Translations under genes and position numbers: made by a program | Part shown: one piece after another, positions 33,161-43,346 of the stretch | Position numbering within the stretch: the stretch's first letter is position 1 | How the letters are laid out: each line of letters opens with the position of its first letter | Origin: an uncultured Synechococcaceae cyanobacterium | GTDB lineage: Bacteria; Cyanobacteriota; Cyanobacteriia; PCC-6307; Cyanobiaceae | Assembly (NCBI GenBank): GCA_902634405.1 | Contig: CACPJY010000002.1 | Coordinates: forward strand, 1-64,000 | DNA: 64,000 nt | Direction of reading: 5' to 3' | The notes under the pieces: model-generated | Databases searched by the model: none | Told to the model about the DNA's origin: nothing | The model's input: only the letters and a program-made list of their open reading frames with translations

Positions 33161-35119
33161 ATGAAAAATCATCAGAGAGCAATAGCTAAGGCTGTTTGGC
33201 AGCCTCATGAATTTGAGAAGAGGTGTCTTGCTAGGCATGCATATGTTGCAGGTCTTGATCGTGTAGATCAAATTTGGCCTTGGTTAGCTGAGAACTATGG
33301 AGACTTGACAGCTGTCGAGGCTCCTCATGCATCTGATCCAGAAAAGTTTTCTTATGCAGATCTATTTGAGGCAATTAACAATTCTGCTAGTGCTTTTAGT
33401 CATTTAGGGATTCAAGCTGGCGATGTAGTAGCACTTTTTTCTGAGAACAGTCCAAGATGGTTAATCACGGATCAAGGCCTTATGAGGGCAGGTGGTGTAG
33501 ACGCCGTACGAGGCGCTTCTGCTCCTGCCGAGGAGCTTAAATACATTCTTATGGATTCTGAGGCGGTTGGACTGGTTATTCAGTCAGGGGACCTTTGGGA
33601 GAGACTTGCTTTAAGTGATAACCAAAAAAATCGTTTGAAATTTGTGATTCAACTAGAAGGTCCTGCTGAAAAAGGTTTAATCCCTTGGAATGAATTCTTA
33701 GCGATTGGCAAAAACAATGGAGTTGATCAAACATCTACCTCTAAAAGCTCTTCTAATGCAAATCAAATAACGGCAACCATCCTTTATACCTCAGGTACAA
33801 CTGGAGAACCCAAAGGTGTTCCCCTTACTCACGCAAATTTGCTCCATCAAATTAGGTACTTGGCTTGCATTGCATATCCGCCACCAGGGGCTCCAGTCCT
33901 TTCAGTTCTGCCAATTTGGCATGCATATGAGAGAAGTGCTGAGTACTATTTTTTTTCATGCGCCTGTACTCAGACATACACAACTATCAAACATCTGAAG
34001 CGAGATATACCAAGAGTTAGGCCAGTAGTGATGGTAACTGTCCCACGCTTATGGGAAGCAGTAAAAGAAGGTTTTGAGGATGCACTTAAGGGGATGTCGT
34101 CACGACAGCAGAACCTTATAAGATTCTTTTTGGCTAATAGTGGTGCTCATAAAAAGGCTTTTCGAAAGGCAAGAAACTTGCTTCAGACACCTGTTTATTT
34201 CCCTCAAAGAATTTTTGCTGGTTTTGAGGGCTTTATAAGGTGGCCATTGCATCTTCTTGCAGCTTTTTTGCTATGGCCCAAAGTCTTAAAGCAGCTAACT
34301 GGAGGCAGACTTAAATATCCAATTAATGGCGGTGGCGCAATCGCACTTCATGTAGATGAGTTTTTTGAGTCTCTTGGTGTTGAGATGCTTGTTGGATATG
34401 GACTTACTGAAACAAGTCCAGTCGTGAGTTGCCGTAGGCCATGGCGCAATATAAGAGGGAGCTCTGGATCTCCTTTACCTGGCACGGAATTTCGAATTGT
34501 TGATCAAGACTCTGGTGCTCCCATTGGCTTTCGTAGAAGAGGCCTTGTATTTGTAAAAGGGCCTCAAGTGATGTCTGGTTATAAAGGTAAGCCTGAAGCT
34601 TCGGCAAAAGTTCTTGACTCAGAGGGATGGTTTGATACTGGTGACTTAGGAATGTTGTTGCCAGATGGGTCTCTTGTTTTAACTGGAAGAGCGAAAGACA
34701 CAATAGTCCTAAGTAGTGGAGAAAATATTGAGCCAGGACCTCTTGAGGAGGCTTTATTGGCCAGTCCTTTGATAAATCAAGTTATGTTGGTTGGTCAAGA
34801 TAAGAAGCAGTTGGGAGCTCTTGTGGTTCTTAATGCAGAGGCTGTGATTAAGTGGGCGATTAAGAATAAATTAATAATTGATGAGAAATATGATTTAACT
34901 CCTCCTGGAAAATTAAGTCTCAGAAGACTTCTTCGTAGTGAATTAAATTTTCTGCTCCAACAACGTTCTGGATCGAGAAGTGATGAAAGGCTTATAGGAA
35001 TTGCCTTGGTTCACCCATTTTCAATAGAGAATGGACTTCTTACGCAGACTCTCAAACAAAGAAGGGAAAGGATCTCTCTTCGAGATAGAGACTATATAGC
35101 TGAAATTTATGGTGATTGA
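33161..35119 (+). CDS. Acyl-ACP synthetase / long-chain AMP-ligase
   Basis: 652 residues of the ANL adenylating superfamily. P-loop ATILYTSGTTGEPKGVPLTH (about 206-225), VSVLPIWHAYER-like motif A4, GYGLTETSPVVS (A5), GWFDTGDLG (A7) and TGRAKDTIVLSSGENIEP (A8) are in order. Cyanobacteria usually have one such gene, used to reactivate free fatty acids as acyl-ACP. The length and the insert around 320-390 fit that type (Aas). Confidence 0.94.
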   Translation: MKNHQRAIAKAVWQPHEFEKRCLARHAYVAGLDRVDQIWPWLAENYGDLTAVEAPHASDPEKFSYADLFEAINNSASAFSHLGIQAGDVVALFSENSPRWLITDQGLMRAGGVDAVRGASAPAEELKYILMDSEAVGLVIQSGDLWERLALSDNQKNRLKFVIQLEGPAEKGLIPWNEFLAIGKNNGVDQTSTSKSSSNANQITATILYTSGTTGEPKGVPLTHANLLHQIRYLACIAYPPPGAPVLSVLPIWHAYERSAEYYFFSCACTQTYTTIKHLKRDIPRVRPVVMVTVPRLWEAVKEGFEDALKGMSSRQQNLIRFFLANSGAHKKAFRKARNLLQTPVYFPQRIFAGFEGFIRWPLHLLAAFLLWPKVLKQLTGGRLKYPINGGGAIALHVDEFFESLGVEMLVGYGLTETSPVVSCRRPWRNIRGSSGSPLPGTEFRIVDQDSGAPIGFRRRGLVFVKGPQVMSGYKGKPEASAKVLDSEGWFDTGDLGMLLPDGSLVLTGRAKDTIVLSSGENIEPGPLEEALLASPLINQVMLVGQDKKQLGALVVLNAEAVIKWAIKNKLIIDEKYDLTPPGKLSLRRLLRSELNFLLQQRSGSRSDERLIGIALVHPFSIENGLLTQTLKQRRERISLRDRDYIAEIYGD

Positions 35120-35190
35120 GTTTTCAACTGGATTTATTTGGTTGACCTAGTGGCCTCATGCTGAGACGCTGGCTTTGTTAAAGAGGTTTT

Positions 35191-35634
35191 ATGTCTGGCG
35201 AAACAAACTTGACGATCAAGCGGTCAATAACAGTTAGAGCTGTTGTCACTCCTGCTTGGAAAGATGATGCCGAGAGGGAAATTAGTAGTGCAATATCAAC
35301 TACTGATCAGCAACTATCGCAATTGGAGCAAGAAGGGCAGCAATTGGTTGATGAGGTTAGGAGGCAAAGCTCTAATCCGTTGGACCCTCGTGTTCAGGAA
35401 CAGGTTGGACAATTACAGCAACAAGTTGCTGTTAAAAGAGCTGAGTTAGAGGAACAGAAGCGCAATTTGCTTCAACAACAGGCTCAGGTTAGAGATCTTG
35501 AGATGGAACAAATTGTGGAACAAGGTCAGATTGAGAGTTTTTGCGATTTGAAAGTAGGAGATAATCTTGTTAGCAAGATGCAAGTTTCAGTCGTGGTAAG
35601 GGATGGGGTGGTTCAGGCAATTGAACAAGGTTGA
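35191..35634 (+). CDS. YlqD family protein
   Basis: 147 residues: a short beta start (NLTIKRSITVRAVVTPAW), a long coiled coil (about 40-112, rich in Gln/Glu, e.g. QLSQLEQEGQQLVDEVRRQ), then a beta end (SFCDLKVGDNLVSKM). This layout matches the YlqD family of unknown function. Cytoplasmic, probably oligomeric. It sits between acyl-ACP synthetase and pdhC. Confidence 0.88.
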   Translation: MSGETNLTIKRSITVRAVVTPAWKDDAEREISSAISTTDQQLSQLEQEGQQLVDEVRRQSSNPLDPRVQEQVGQLQQQVAVKRAELEEQKRNLLQQQAQVRDLEMEQIVEQGQIESFCDLKVGDNLVSKMQVSVVVRDGVVQAIEQG

Positions 35635-35700
35635 GTTTCTTGTGCGAGTTGGTCCGTTCAGTATTTAAAATCTCTATTAGTAGCTCATCTGGAGACAGCC

Positions 35701-37092
35701 TTGGCAACTCACGACATCTTTATGCCTGCGCTTAGCTCCACTATGACGGAGGGCAAAATAGTTGAGTGGTTAAAGAAACCTGGTGAAAAGGTTGGCCGAG
35801 GTGAGTCGGTTTTGGTTGTTGAATCTGATAAAGCTGATATGGATGTGGAATCATTCCATGAGGGCTATTTAGCAGTTGTATTAATGCCCGAAGGGAGTTC
35901 CGCGCCGGTTGGAGAAACTATTGGCTTGATTGTTGAGAGTGAAGAAGAGATCGCTGCTGCTCAAGCAAAAGCACCAAGTCCTTCACAGATCGATTCCCCT
36001 TCTCCAAAAGGTTCAAAGTCTGGAACGATTGAGAATCAAAAATCTTTAACCAAGACTCCATCAGTTGATGTGGGAAGTTTGGATTCTGATCAATTAGCTA
36101 ATGAAACTAAGCAGTCAGAAGCAGTTAAGCCTTCTGGTCAAATTGTTAATACAGGCAGAATCATTGCTTCGCCTAGGGCAAAAAAACTTGCAACTCAGTT
36201 GGGTGTTGATCTAGCAATGGTTCGTGGGACAGGGCCACATGGTCGTATCCAGGCAGAGGATGTACAAAGTGCCAAAGGACAGCCCACTAGTGTTCCTTGG
36301 ATAGCAGAAAGTAATGCACCTGTATCTATAGGGATAAGTGCTACTGATTTAAAAGCTTCTCCAAATAATGCTTCAAAAAAGACGAAACCTTCTTTAATTG
36401 GCACCAGTTTTGGATCTCCTGGTGAAAGTGTTTCATTTAATACCCTTCAGCAAGCTGTGAATCGAAATATGGAGGCAAGCTTGCAAGTGCCAACTTTCAG
36501 AGTTGGGTATTCAATTGTTACTGATGCATTCGACTCTTTTTATAAGAAAGTAAAACCAAATGGTGTCACAATGACGGCCCTATTAGTGAAGGCAGTAGCT
36601 ATTACTCTTGCTCGTCATCCACAAGTAAATGTTGCCTGTAGTAATGCTGATATGACGTACCCCTCTAGCATTAATGTCTCTGTTGCAGTAGCAATGGAAG
36701 ATGGGGGGTTGATTACACCTGTTTTAAAAAATGCTGATCAATTGGATCTTTTTGAGTTGTCTAGACAATGGGGTGATTTAGTATCCAGAGCACGAAATAA
36801 GCAGCTTCAACCTGATGAATACACAACTGGAACTTTCACACTTTCCAATTTAGGAATGTACGGAGTTGATCGTTTTGATGCGATTTTGCCTCCTGGCACT
36901 GGAGCAATACTTGCCGTCGCAGCTTCGAGACCTGTTGTTGCAGCTTCTAAGGATGGTTCTATTTCAGTTAAGCGTCAAATGCAGGTCAACCTCACAGCTG
37001 ATCATCGTGTGATCTATGGAGCAGACGGTGCTGCATTCTTGAGGGATCTTGCGGATCTAATTGAAAATAGGACAGAAGACCTATCTTCTTGA
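35701..37092 (+). CDS. pdhC: Pyruvate dehydrogenase E2, dihydrolipoamide acetyltransferase
   Basis: 463 residues, TTG start at 35701. A single lipoyl domain with the lipoyl Lys44 in VVESDKADMDVESF, a Pro/Ser-rich linker, an E1/E3-binding domain (IIASPRAKKLATQLGVDLAM near 153-172, TGPHGRIQAEDV), and a catalytic domain with the HRxxxGxD motif DHRVIYGADGAAFL near the C-terminus. A normal cyanobacterial E2; it forms acetyl-CoA for fatty acid synthesis. Confidence 0.96.
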   Translation: MATHDIFMPALSSTMTEGKIVEWLKKPGEKVGRGESVLVVESDKADMDVESFHEGYLAVVLMPEGSSAPVGETIGLIVESEEEIAAAQAKAPSPSQIDSPSPKGSKSGTIENQKSLTKTPSVDVGSLDSDQLANETKQSEAVKPSGQIVNTGRIIASPRAKKLATQLGVDLAMVRGTGPHGRIQAEDVQSAKGQPTSVPWIAESNAPVSIGISATDLKASPNNASKKTKPSLIGTSFGSPGESVSFNTLQQAVNRNMEASLQVPTFRVGYSIVTDAFDSFYKKVKPNGVTMTALLVKAVAITLARHPQVNVACSNADMTYPSSINVSVAVAMEDGGLITPVLKNADQLDLFELSRQWGDLVSRARNKQLQPDEYTTGTFTLSNLGMYGVDRFDAILPPGTGAILAVAASRPVVAASKDGSISVKRQMQVNLTADHRVIYGADGAAFLRDLADLIENRTEDLSS

Positions 37093-37136
37093 AAAGACTA
37101 AACCCCTTGACTTGCTTTTAAGAGCAACTCGTTTGA

Positions 37137-38267
37137 GTGACCAATCCTAGAGATCTGTTACTTAGTTCATATGATTATGAACTTCATGATGATTACATTG
37201 CTCAAAGTCCGTCAGAGCCAAGACACGCAGCTCGTTTGTTTGTTGTCCCCCCTCTGCTATCTGATTCCAGCCTTTCTAGACATCTAAAAGTATGGGATTT
37301 GCAAAAGGAATTGCGTTCAGGGGATTTATTAGTAGTTAATGACACGCGTGTACTCAAAGCACGCTTGCGTATTCGTTTGTCTAGTGGACGAACTGCTGAA
37401 TTGTTTTTACTTGAGCCGAGAGGGAAGGGGGTTTGGTTGTGCCTGGCTAATCCGGCAAAGCAACTTCATCCGGGTGATCAAATTTTTTTAGAAGCTTTTG
37501 GAAAAGAACCTTTTCCGTTGAAAGTCCTTTCAATTGACTCCTCTACGGGAGGCCGTTTAGTTGAATTCTCGCCCGATTATTCAAATGCGGAGATGATCGA
37601 AGACTTATTAGATTTTTATGGTGAGGTTCCTCTTCCCCCCTATATAGAAAAACTTGAAGAGAATGACGCAGAGCGTTACCAAACTCGTTTTGCGGTTAAA
37701 CCAGGGGCAGTGGCTGCCCCAACTGCAGGACTGCATTTAAGTGATGAATTGTTGAGAGCTCTAGAAAGTCGAGGAGTTAAACGTTCAACTATTACATTGC
37801 ATGTTGGTCTTGGTACTTTTAGACCACTTAAAAATGAGGATTTATCGAATTTGACACTACATAGTGAGTGGGTAGAAGTTACGGAGAAGTTGATTCAGGA
37901 TGTGAATGAATGTCGTGCTAATGGTGGTCGCGTAATTGCTATAGGAACGACAACTGTTAGGGCTCTTGAGAGTTCGGCTTCTCTTGGGAAGGGAGCTCTT
38001 AAACCATTTAGTGGGCCGATTGACCTAGTGATTAAACCAGGTTTCAAGTTTTATGTAGTAGATGGTTTGTTGACTAATTTTCATTTGCCTAAAAGCTCAC
38101 TGTTGTTATTGGTAAGTGCACTCATTGGAAGAGAACGTCTACTGGCGCTCTATGCAGATGCAATTAAGCGTCAGTACCGTTTTTACTCTTATGGTGATGC
38201 GATGTTGATTTTGCCAGAATCAGTGCTTGTTGGGTCTAGGCCAAAAAAGATTACGGGCTTTGAATGA
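37137..38267 (+). CDS. queA: S-adenosylmethionine:tRNA ribosyltransferase-isomerase
   Basis: 376 residues, start GTG at 37137. QueA converts 7-aminomethyl-7-deazaguanine in tRNA to epoxyqueuosine. Visible: [44 protein letters not shown], the SAM/ribosyl segment [32 protein letters not shown] and [20 protein letters not shown]. Overlaps the convergent cysK by 17 bases. Confidence 0.97.
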   Translation: MTNPRDLLLSSYDYELHDDYIAQSPSEPRHAARLFVVPPLLSDSSLSRHLKVWDLQKELRSGDLLVVNDTRVLKARLRIRLSSGRTAELFLLEPRGKGVWLCLANPAKQLHPGDQIFLEAFGKEPFPLKVLSIDSSTGGRLVEFSPDYSNAEMIEDLLDFYGEVPLPPYIEKLEENDAERYQTRFAVKPGAVAAPTAGLHLSDELLRALESRGVKRSTITLHVGLGTFRPLKNEDLSNLTLHSEWVEVTEKLIQDVNECRANGGRVIAIGTTTVRALESSASLGKGALKPFSGPIDLVIKPGFKFYVVDGLLTNFHLPKSSLLLLVSALIGRERLLALYADAIKRQYRFYSYGDAMLILPESVLVGSRPKKITGFE

Positions 38268-39228
38268 TTCCGGTTGGGACACTCTCGAACATGACAGAAG
38301 AGAGATAGCGCTCAGCAAGATCTGGAAGGACAACTACAATTGTTTTTCCTGCAAACTCTTCTTGTTCAGCTAGGCGAACAGCCGCTGCAGCTGCTGCACC
38401 ACAAGAAATCCCGCCTAAGATTCCTTCTTCTTGAGCCAATCTAAGGGCCATTTCTACAGACTCTTCGTTTGAGACTTGCTCAACTTTGTCGACCAAAGAA
38501 AGATCAAGATTTTTGGGGATAAAACCAGCTCCTATACCCTGAATTTTGTGTGGCCCAGGCTTTATCTCCTCCCCTTTCATGGTTTGTGTGATAACAGGGC
38601 TATGACTTGGCTCGACAGCCACTGAAAGGATGGACTTTTTTTTCTCTTGCTTGATATACCGCGAGATACCAGTAATTGTTCCACCAGTACCTACACCTGC
38701 AACAAGAACATCAATGGAACCATCGGAGTCATTCCATATTTCTGGACCTGTTGTTTTGAAGTGTATTTCTGGATTCGCTGGATTATCAAACTGTCCAGGC
38801 ATGAAGTATTTACTGGGATCACTTTCTGCAATTTCTTTCGCTTTGGCTATTGCTCCTGGCATTCCTTTGGAAGCTTCAGTAAGTATCAGTTCTGCCCCTA
38901 AAACTGCCATGACTCTACGTCGCTCGATAGACATAGATTCGGGCATTGTCAGCACTAGTTTGTAACCACGAGCAGCTGCAGTAAAAGCAAGTGCAATTCC
39001 TGTATTGCCAGATGTTGGTTCAACTATTGTTTGTCCTTTTTTTAGGGAACCTTTTTTTTCAGCATCCCAAATCATATTTGCCCCAATTCTGCATTTCACG
39101 CTGTAGGCGGGGTTTCTCCCTTCAATCTTTGCAAGAACTGTTGCTTTGGTGTTTTTTGTGATTGAGTTGAGCCTTACCAACGGAGTATTTCCGATTGCAA
39201 GACTGTTGTCTTCGTAGAGTGGGGACAT
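38251..39228 (-). CDS. cysK: Cysteine synthase
   Basis: 325 residues, an O-acetylserine sulfhydrylase of the fold-II PLP family. [33 protein letters not shown] (PLP Lys in SVKCR), [13 protein letters not shown], the phosphate loop [15 protein letters not shown], and [11 protein letters not shown]. Its neighbours upstream are two trans-sulfuration PLP enzymes on the same strand, so the cluster covers Cys to homocysteine interconversion. Confidence 0.96.
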   Translation of the reverse strand: MSPLYEDNSLAIGNTPLVRLNSITKNTKATVLAKIEGRNPAYSVKCRIGANMIWDAEKKGSLKKGQTIVEPTSGNTGIALAFTAAARGYKLVLTMPESMSIERRRVMAVLGAELILTEASKGMPGAIAKAKEIAESDPSKYFMPGQFDNPANPEIHFKTTGPEIWNDSDGSIDVLVAGVGTGGTITGISRYIKQEKKKSILSVAVEPSHSPVITQTMKGEEIKPGPHKIQGIGAGFIPKNLDLSLVDKVEQVSNEESVEMALRLAQEEGILGGISCGAAAAAAVRLAEQEEFAGKTIVVVLPDLAERYLSSVMFESVPTGIIQSP

Positions 39229-39315
39229 ACTTACAAGAGAATCGACTTAATCATTAGCTCGAAATTCAGAACCTTGCAGGATGCTGCTGTGATTCAGTGA
39301 CGATTGACTCCAAAA

Positions 39316-40794
39316 TCAGTGTTCAATTTCGAGTGCGAGCCTGAATTTTTGCCAAAGAGTTTCATGGTCTTCCAGCCCTACAGAAACTCTTATTAAATGA
39401 GAAGGGACGCCACATCTGTGTGCCCAATCAAGTTCGTCATAATGTGCAAGCATTACATATGGGCAAACCAATGTGAAGTTTGTACCTAAGCTTGGTCCTT
39501 TACAGGTTTTCAGATTGTCATAAAACTTTTTTGCATGTTCTAGGCCTTCTTTTAACTCAAACGAAAAGAGACAGCCAGATCCACCTCCAGGGCGCATGAT
39601 TTTCTTAAAGTTTTGACATTGTCCTGGATGAAGAATTCTTGCCACTGAAGGATGACTCTCAAGGCGTTTTGCAAGGTTTAGACAAGCATTGTTTAGTTTT
39701 GGGATTCTTTCAATTACATCTCTACTTGCTTCTTCAAGTGCTATTGCATCCGAATCTGCTAACGGGGCTAGAATCTCTTTTATTCCAGTGGTTAAGCTTT
39801 CTTTCCATTTGGAATTGGGGTTGATTACTAAAGAACCAGCAAGAACGTCTCCACTGCCAGCAAAGCTTTTTGTTAGTGAGCTAAAAACTATATCTGAATA
39901 CTTAAGTGCATCTATATTCAAAGCGGAACCAATTGTGTCATCAGCAATTACTGGGATGTCTCTTTCATGGGCAAGTTTTGAGATATTTGGCAAATCTATG
40001 CATTGGAGCATTGGATTACTGGGAAGTTCAACAACAATTGCAGAGGGCTCTTTTTCATGAAGTGCTTTTTCTACAATGTCTATATCTGTAGATAGGAGGA
40101 GATTGCTACCTTCAAAAATCCTTTGGGGTAGTTTTAGAACATCAACATAGGGAAAACCAAGCTGAAGAATTTGTCTTCCTGGATTGATTTTTGTAATGGC
40201 ACGTAAGGCATTGTTGAAGGCAGCCATTCCAGATGGATGAAGTTGAATCAATTCAGCAGAACATCCATAGATTTTTGAGAGCCTTTGAACAAGTTTGTTT
40301 TTTGATTCTTTTGCTGTTTTGTTTGTTGGGCGAGTCTCTATCCCAAGGGCAATGGAGGCTTCTCGAGACGATGCCCCAAGCCCTACATGTTGCCAAAAAG
40401 ATTTAGCCGGTCCTGAGGCTAAATCATCCGTAAGGAGACAATGAAGTCCTAGAACTTGAAAAACAGCTGTTACTCCATTTTTTTCTACTTGATCACAGTA
40501 TTTCCTGGCTTCTTCGGCCGATGTATTTGTAGGATATGGCCACGCATTTGTGAATCTTGAAGAATGAATATCAAGCGCATGTTTCGAGACTTTATCCACT
40601 AGAGGGTTTAATCCAAAACGGGGGTATACAGCCTTTAGTTTTTTAAGACAACTTGGATCTCTTTCCTCATAGTTCATTATGTCTTGCCATCTAGGGAGCG
40701 CTACCGAAACAGCGTGGGGACTGTCTGGCAAGGCATGACCAAGATCTCTAGCATCCCAGCAAGGATTTTCAATTAGGTCACGTGGTGAGCTCAC
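39316..40794 (-). CDS. metB: Cys/Met metabolism PLP enzyme with long N-terminus (MetB-like)
   Basis: 492 residues. The C-terminal 330 residues are the gamma-family PLP fold (IQLHPSGMAAFNNALRAI, VVELPSNPMLQCIDLPNI, PLP Lys in VFSSLTKSFAGSGDVLAG, SGCLFSFEL). The first 150 residues are an extension not found in short bacterial MetB. Picocyanobacterial genes at this place are annotated cystathionine gamma-synthase, which I adopt with reserve. The start overlaps the preceding gene as ATGA, so the two are translationally coupled. Confidence 0.82.
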   Translation of the reverse strand: MSSPRDLIENPCWDARDLGHALPDSPHAVSVALPRWQDIMNYEERDPSCLKKLKAVYPRFGLNPLVDKVSKHALDIHSSRFTNAWPYPTNTSAEEARKYCDQVEKNGVTAVFQVLGLHCLLTDDLASGPAKSFWQHVGLGASSREASIALGIETRPTNKTAKESKNKLVQRLSKIYGCSAELIQLHPSGMAAFNNALRAITKINPGRQILQLGFPYVDVLKLPQRIFEGSNLLLSTDIDIVEKALHEKEPSAIVVELPSNPMLQCIDLPNISKLAHERDIPVIADDTIGSALNIDALKYSDIVFSSLTKSFAGSGDVLAGSLVINPNSKWKESLTTGIKEILAPLADSDAIALEEASRDVIERIPKLNNACLNLAKRLESHPSVARILHPGQCQNFKKIMRPGGGSGCLFSFELKEGLEHAKKFYDNLKTCKGPSLGTNFTLVCPYVMLAHYDELDWAHRCGVPSHLIRVSVGLEDHETLWQKFRLALEIEH

Positions 40795-41960
40795 TTAAGT
40801 AGATCTAAGGCCTTTTCAAGGTCTATTTGAAGGTCATTTAGATCTTCACAGCCAATAGAAAATCTGACTAATCCATCATGTATCCCTAAATGCTGTTTTG
40901 TTTGTACGTCTACGGAGGCATGTGTCATTGTCGCAGGGTGACATACAAGACTTTCAACACCACCTAGGCTCTCAGCCATTGTGAAATATTCAAGGTTTTT
41001 GCAGAAGGCGTAGGCATCTGCTCGATCGCAATTAATACTTGTAGTCACAATCGCACCCCCTTTTTTCATTTGTTTTATAGCAATTTCTTTTTGTGGGTGA
41101 TCGGGGTGAAATGGATATCGAACAGAATTTATTTTCGGATGCTTACTTAATTGATTTGCTATAGATGAGGCATTGCTTGTTTGGCGATCTAGTCGAAGAG
41201 GGAGAGTCTTAATTCCTCGAGTAATAAGCCAGCAATCAAATGGAGATGGATGTAAGCCTAGAGATTTCTGCGCAAAGATCATCTTGTTGTGCCAGGCTTC
41301 GTCTGACGTACACACAGCTCCACCAAGTGCATCTGAGTGCCCATTGATGTATTTGGTGGTACTGGTTAGAGAGATGGTCGCCCCAAGCTCAAGAGGTCGC
41401 TGAATCATTGCTGTGGCAAATGTATTGTCAACAACTACTGGAATTCCTTCAGTTTGCGCTACATCGCAGATAGCTTGGATATCAATTACTTTAAGTAGAG
41501 GGTTGGTAGGACTTTCTATCCAAATCATTTGTGGTTTAAGTTTTCGTATTTTTTCAAGGGATATTTCATTTGTAAAATCAGTCCACGCAGTTTTTAATCC
41601 GAATTTTTTGAAGACCTGCTCAAATAGGCGCACAGTGCAACCATATAGATTTTCTTCGCATAGCACTAAATCACCGCATTTAAGGCTAGAAGCGATTGCA
41701 GTAATTGCACTGACGCCAGAGGCAAATACTGTTGAGTATTTGCAGTCTTCTATTGAAGACAGAGAAGACTCAAGAATCCTAAAGTTTGGATTTCCAGAAC
41801 GTGTGTAATCGAATCCTTCAGGATTCCCATGAGCAAAAGTTGAACTTGTGAAAATTGGAGGCATTACCGCACCAGTTTCGCTGGCGTAGGTTTTACCGGG
41901 ATGAATTACTCGGGTACTTAAACCAGGAGGATTCTCTTGATAGGAATTTTCTTTGATCAA
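40791..41960 (-). CDS. Cystathionine gamma-synthase/beta-lyase family enzyme
   Basis: 389 residues of the trans-sulfuration PLP family in its standard length. Marks: STRVIHPGK at the start, YTRSGNPNFRILESSLSSIE, the pyridine-binding VVVDNTFATAMIQRPLELGA, PLP Lys in SLTSTTKYINGHSDALGG, and MAESLGGVESLVCHPATMTH. This group includes gamma-synthase, beta-lyase and gamma-lyase; sequence alone does not settle which. It is first in the metabolic unit with the MetB-like gene and cysK. Confidence 0.9.
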   Translation of the reverse strand: MIKENSYQENPPGLSTRVIHPGKTYASETGAVMPPIFTSSTFAHGNPEGFDYTRSGNPNFRILESSLSSIEDCKYSTVFASGVSAITAIASSLKCGDLVLCEENLYGCTVRLFEQVFKKFGLKTAWTDFTNEISLEKIRKLKPQMIWIESPTNPLLKVIDIQAICDVAQTEGIPVVVDNTFATAMIQRPLELGATISLTSTTKYINGHSDALGGAVCTSDEAWHNKMIFAQKSLGLHPSPFDCWLITRGIKTLPLRLDRQTSNASSIANQLSKHPKINSVRYPFHPDHPQKEIAIKQMKKGGAIVTTSINCDRADAYAFCKNLEYFTMAESLGGVESLVCHPATMTHASVDVQTKQHLGIHDGLVRFSIGCEDLNDLQIDLEKALDLLK

Positions 41961-42579
41961 GATTGAATGGGCTTTTCTAAAGGCTAAGAACTGAAGAGTT
42001 AACAGATAACTTATTTTGCCATTCTTATTAGATTCCTTGCTTGATCTTCATTCAAATTAGATATGATTGCTAATATTTTTTTGGATAAAGGCCTTTATTC
42101 AAGCCATTTAAGGAAAAAATCCTATTTATTCTTAGAGTTACAGGTAGCAATACGTCCACTCTGAAGCCAGCTACTTTCTATCTGGAATAAATAAACTCTT
42201 GCTATTCCTTGCAAGTGAGAAAGTTTGGTTAATGCTTGTACGTTTTGAGAAGGCAGGCTCAACGGAGTTTTCTGGGTATTCGTTCTTTTGACCATCTTGT
42301 GAAGATGAGTAATCTTTGGAATTCATTGTTTTTAGAGCTTCATGCACTGAAATAGTCCTATAGCCAAAGCTTGAATTGTTCAAGCTTTGGCTTTTAAAAT
42401 GGTGTGTGAGGAAGAAGAGCTGCATCCTTCATACACTTACTTTGTTCATGTAAAAAGTGTTCCCCATATCGATGTTTTTATAGTTATGTATCTGTTGGGT
42501 GAAATATTTTGGTTTTTAAAAGATTGATTAATCTTAGTAAAGAACACAAGGACGTTTTGATAGACATTTGGAATCCCTA
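41961..42579. other. 620-base gene-poor stretch
   Basis: Between the trans-sulfuration operon and the UV-repair gene. An 84-codon minus frame (42171-42425) exists but runs through a perfect hairpin at 42362-42392 and has no recognisable product. I see no RNA gene. It marks the start of the accessory block that reaches to rpsD. Confidence 0.4.
42362..42392 (+). terminator. 14-bp perfect hairpin with short T tail
   Basis: AGCCAAAGCTTGAA pairs fully with TTCAAGCTTTGGCT around a TTG loop and is followed on the plus strand by TTTTAAAA. No supported plus-strand gene lies directly upstream, so it may terminate an unseen transcript or be an isolated inverted repeat. Confidence 0.5.
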
Positions 42580-42996
42580 TTATTTACTTGGGACGTTGGT
42601 CCATCGATACCAGTTTGGTTTTTTCTCAATCTTTTGTTTTATGCGCTCTCTAACAATTTCTAAATCTTTATCGTTAGGCTTCCAATCTCTGTAAAAGTCT
42701 TTTGGCCACTGCTCTTTTTTAAACTTCCTGTTAGGATCAGGATTCATTCCTCTTCGCTTCATCTCATCAATAAGTTTTATATATCGTTTGTGTAAATACT
42801 TCCCTTTATTATAAAAGAACTTTACGTGCCCACTATTTAAAGTGAACTCTCTCGGTAAGGTGTTTTTAGTTAAGGACCATTTTGATGAATTCAATGAGCG
42901 TCTTAGAGCGCTACCTACCATGAAGATCTCTCTATATTCAGCGATTAAGTGTTGATCAGATAATTCAACTGGCTCGATTAAATTGATTCGTGTCAT
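42580..42996 (-). CDS. T4 endonuclease V-like pyrimidine-dimer DNA glycosylase
   Basis: 138 residues, the same length as phage T4 DenV. The start MTRINLIEPVELSDQHLIAE aligns with T4 endonuclease V. The N-terminal Thr2 (nucleophile after Met removal), Arg3, Gln15, His16, Arg22 and catalytic Glu23 are all present, as are GHVKFFYNKGKYL and the C-terminal KKPNWYRW. It cuts UV-induced cyclobutane dimers in double-stranded DNA. The Arg26 region of T4 differs here. Origin from a cyanophage is likely. Confidence 0.92.
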   Translation of the reverse strand: MTRINLIEPVELSDQHLIAEYREIFMVGSALRRSLNSSKWSLTKNTLPREFTLNSGHVKFFYNKGKYLHKRYIKLIDEMKRRGMNPDPNRKFKKEQWPKDFYRDWKPNDKDLEIVRERIKQKIEKKPNWYRWTNVPSK

Positions 42997-43176
42997 TTAT
43001 ATTTTTGAGGACTTAAAAAAACACAAATCTTGTCAATTCATTTTGTCTAAACCCCGAATTCAAAATCGTTTCCATTTGTTTTGTGCTGAACAGTTTGGAT
43101 CCTTTGAGTGTTCTTTTCATCTAATTCATGGAAAGTCTTTTTTCGAAATCACCTTGGGAAACATATATGAGTAGGA

Positions 43177-43275
43177 ATGGAACGAAAAGGTTATAGCTAT
43201 TATCGCCCACCTTCTGTAGGCATTGATCTTGTTTTTTCATCCCAAGCTGTTTGGACTTTCTATAAAAAAGCCTAA
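43177..43275 (+). CDS. Possible 32-residue small protein
   Basis: MERKGYSYYRPPSVGIDLVF followed by a short aromatic end, with a stop inside the terminator hairpin of the opposite gene. The composition (Tyr, Pro, Phe) is not random-looking, but the ribosome binding site is weak and no homolog is known to me. Confidence 0.35.
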   Translation: MERKGYSYYRPPSVGIDLVFSSQAVWTFYKKA

Positions 43276-43310
43276 GCGACAGAGAGGTGCAAAACCTTTC
43301 TGCCGCTTAG
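43263..43310 (-). terminator. Strong rho-independent terminator of the histone-like gene
   Basis: On the minus strand CTAAGCGGCAGAAAGGT pairs, with small bulges, with ACCTCTCTGTCGCTTAG and is followed by GCTTTTTT. It lies 37 bases after the stop of the basic histone-like protein gene. Confidence 0.85.
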
Positions 43311-43346
43311 ATAGCTTAGCTGAAAAAGATAAGATGTCTTATTTAG

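Noticed and set aside
42171-42425. 84-codon minus-strand frame in the gap after the trans-sulfuration operon
   Set aside because: It crosses a perfect 14-bp hairpin, has no recognisable domain and no clear ribosome binding site.
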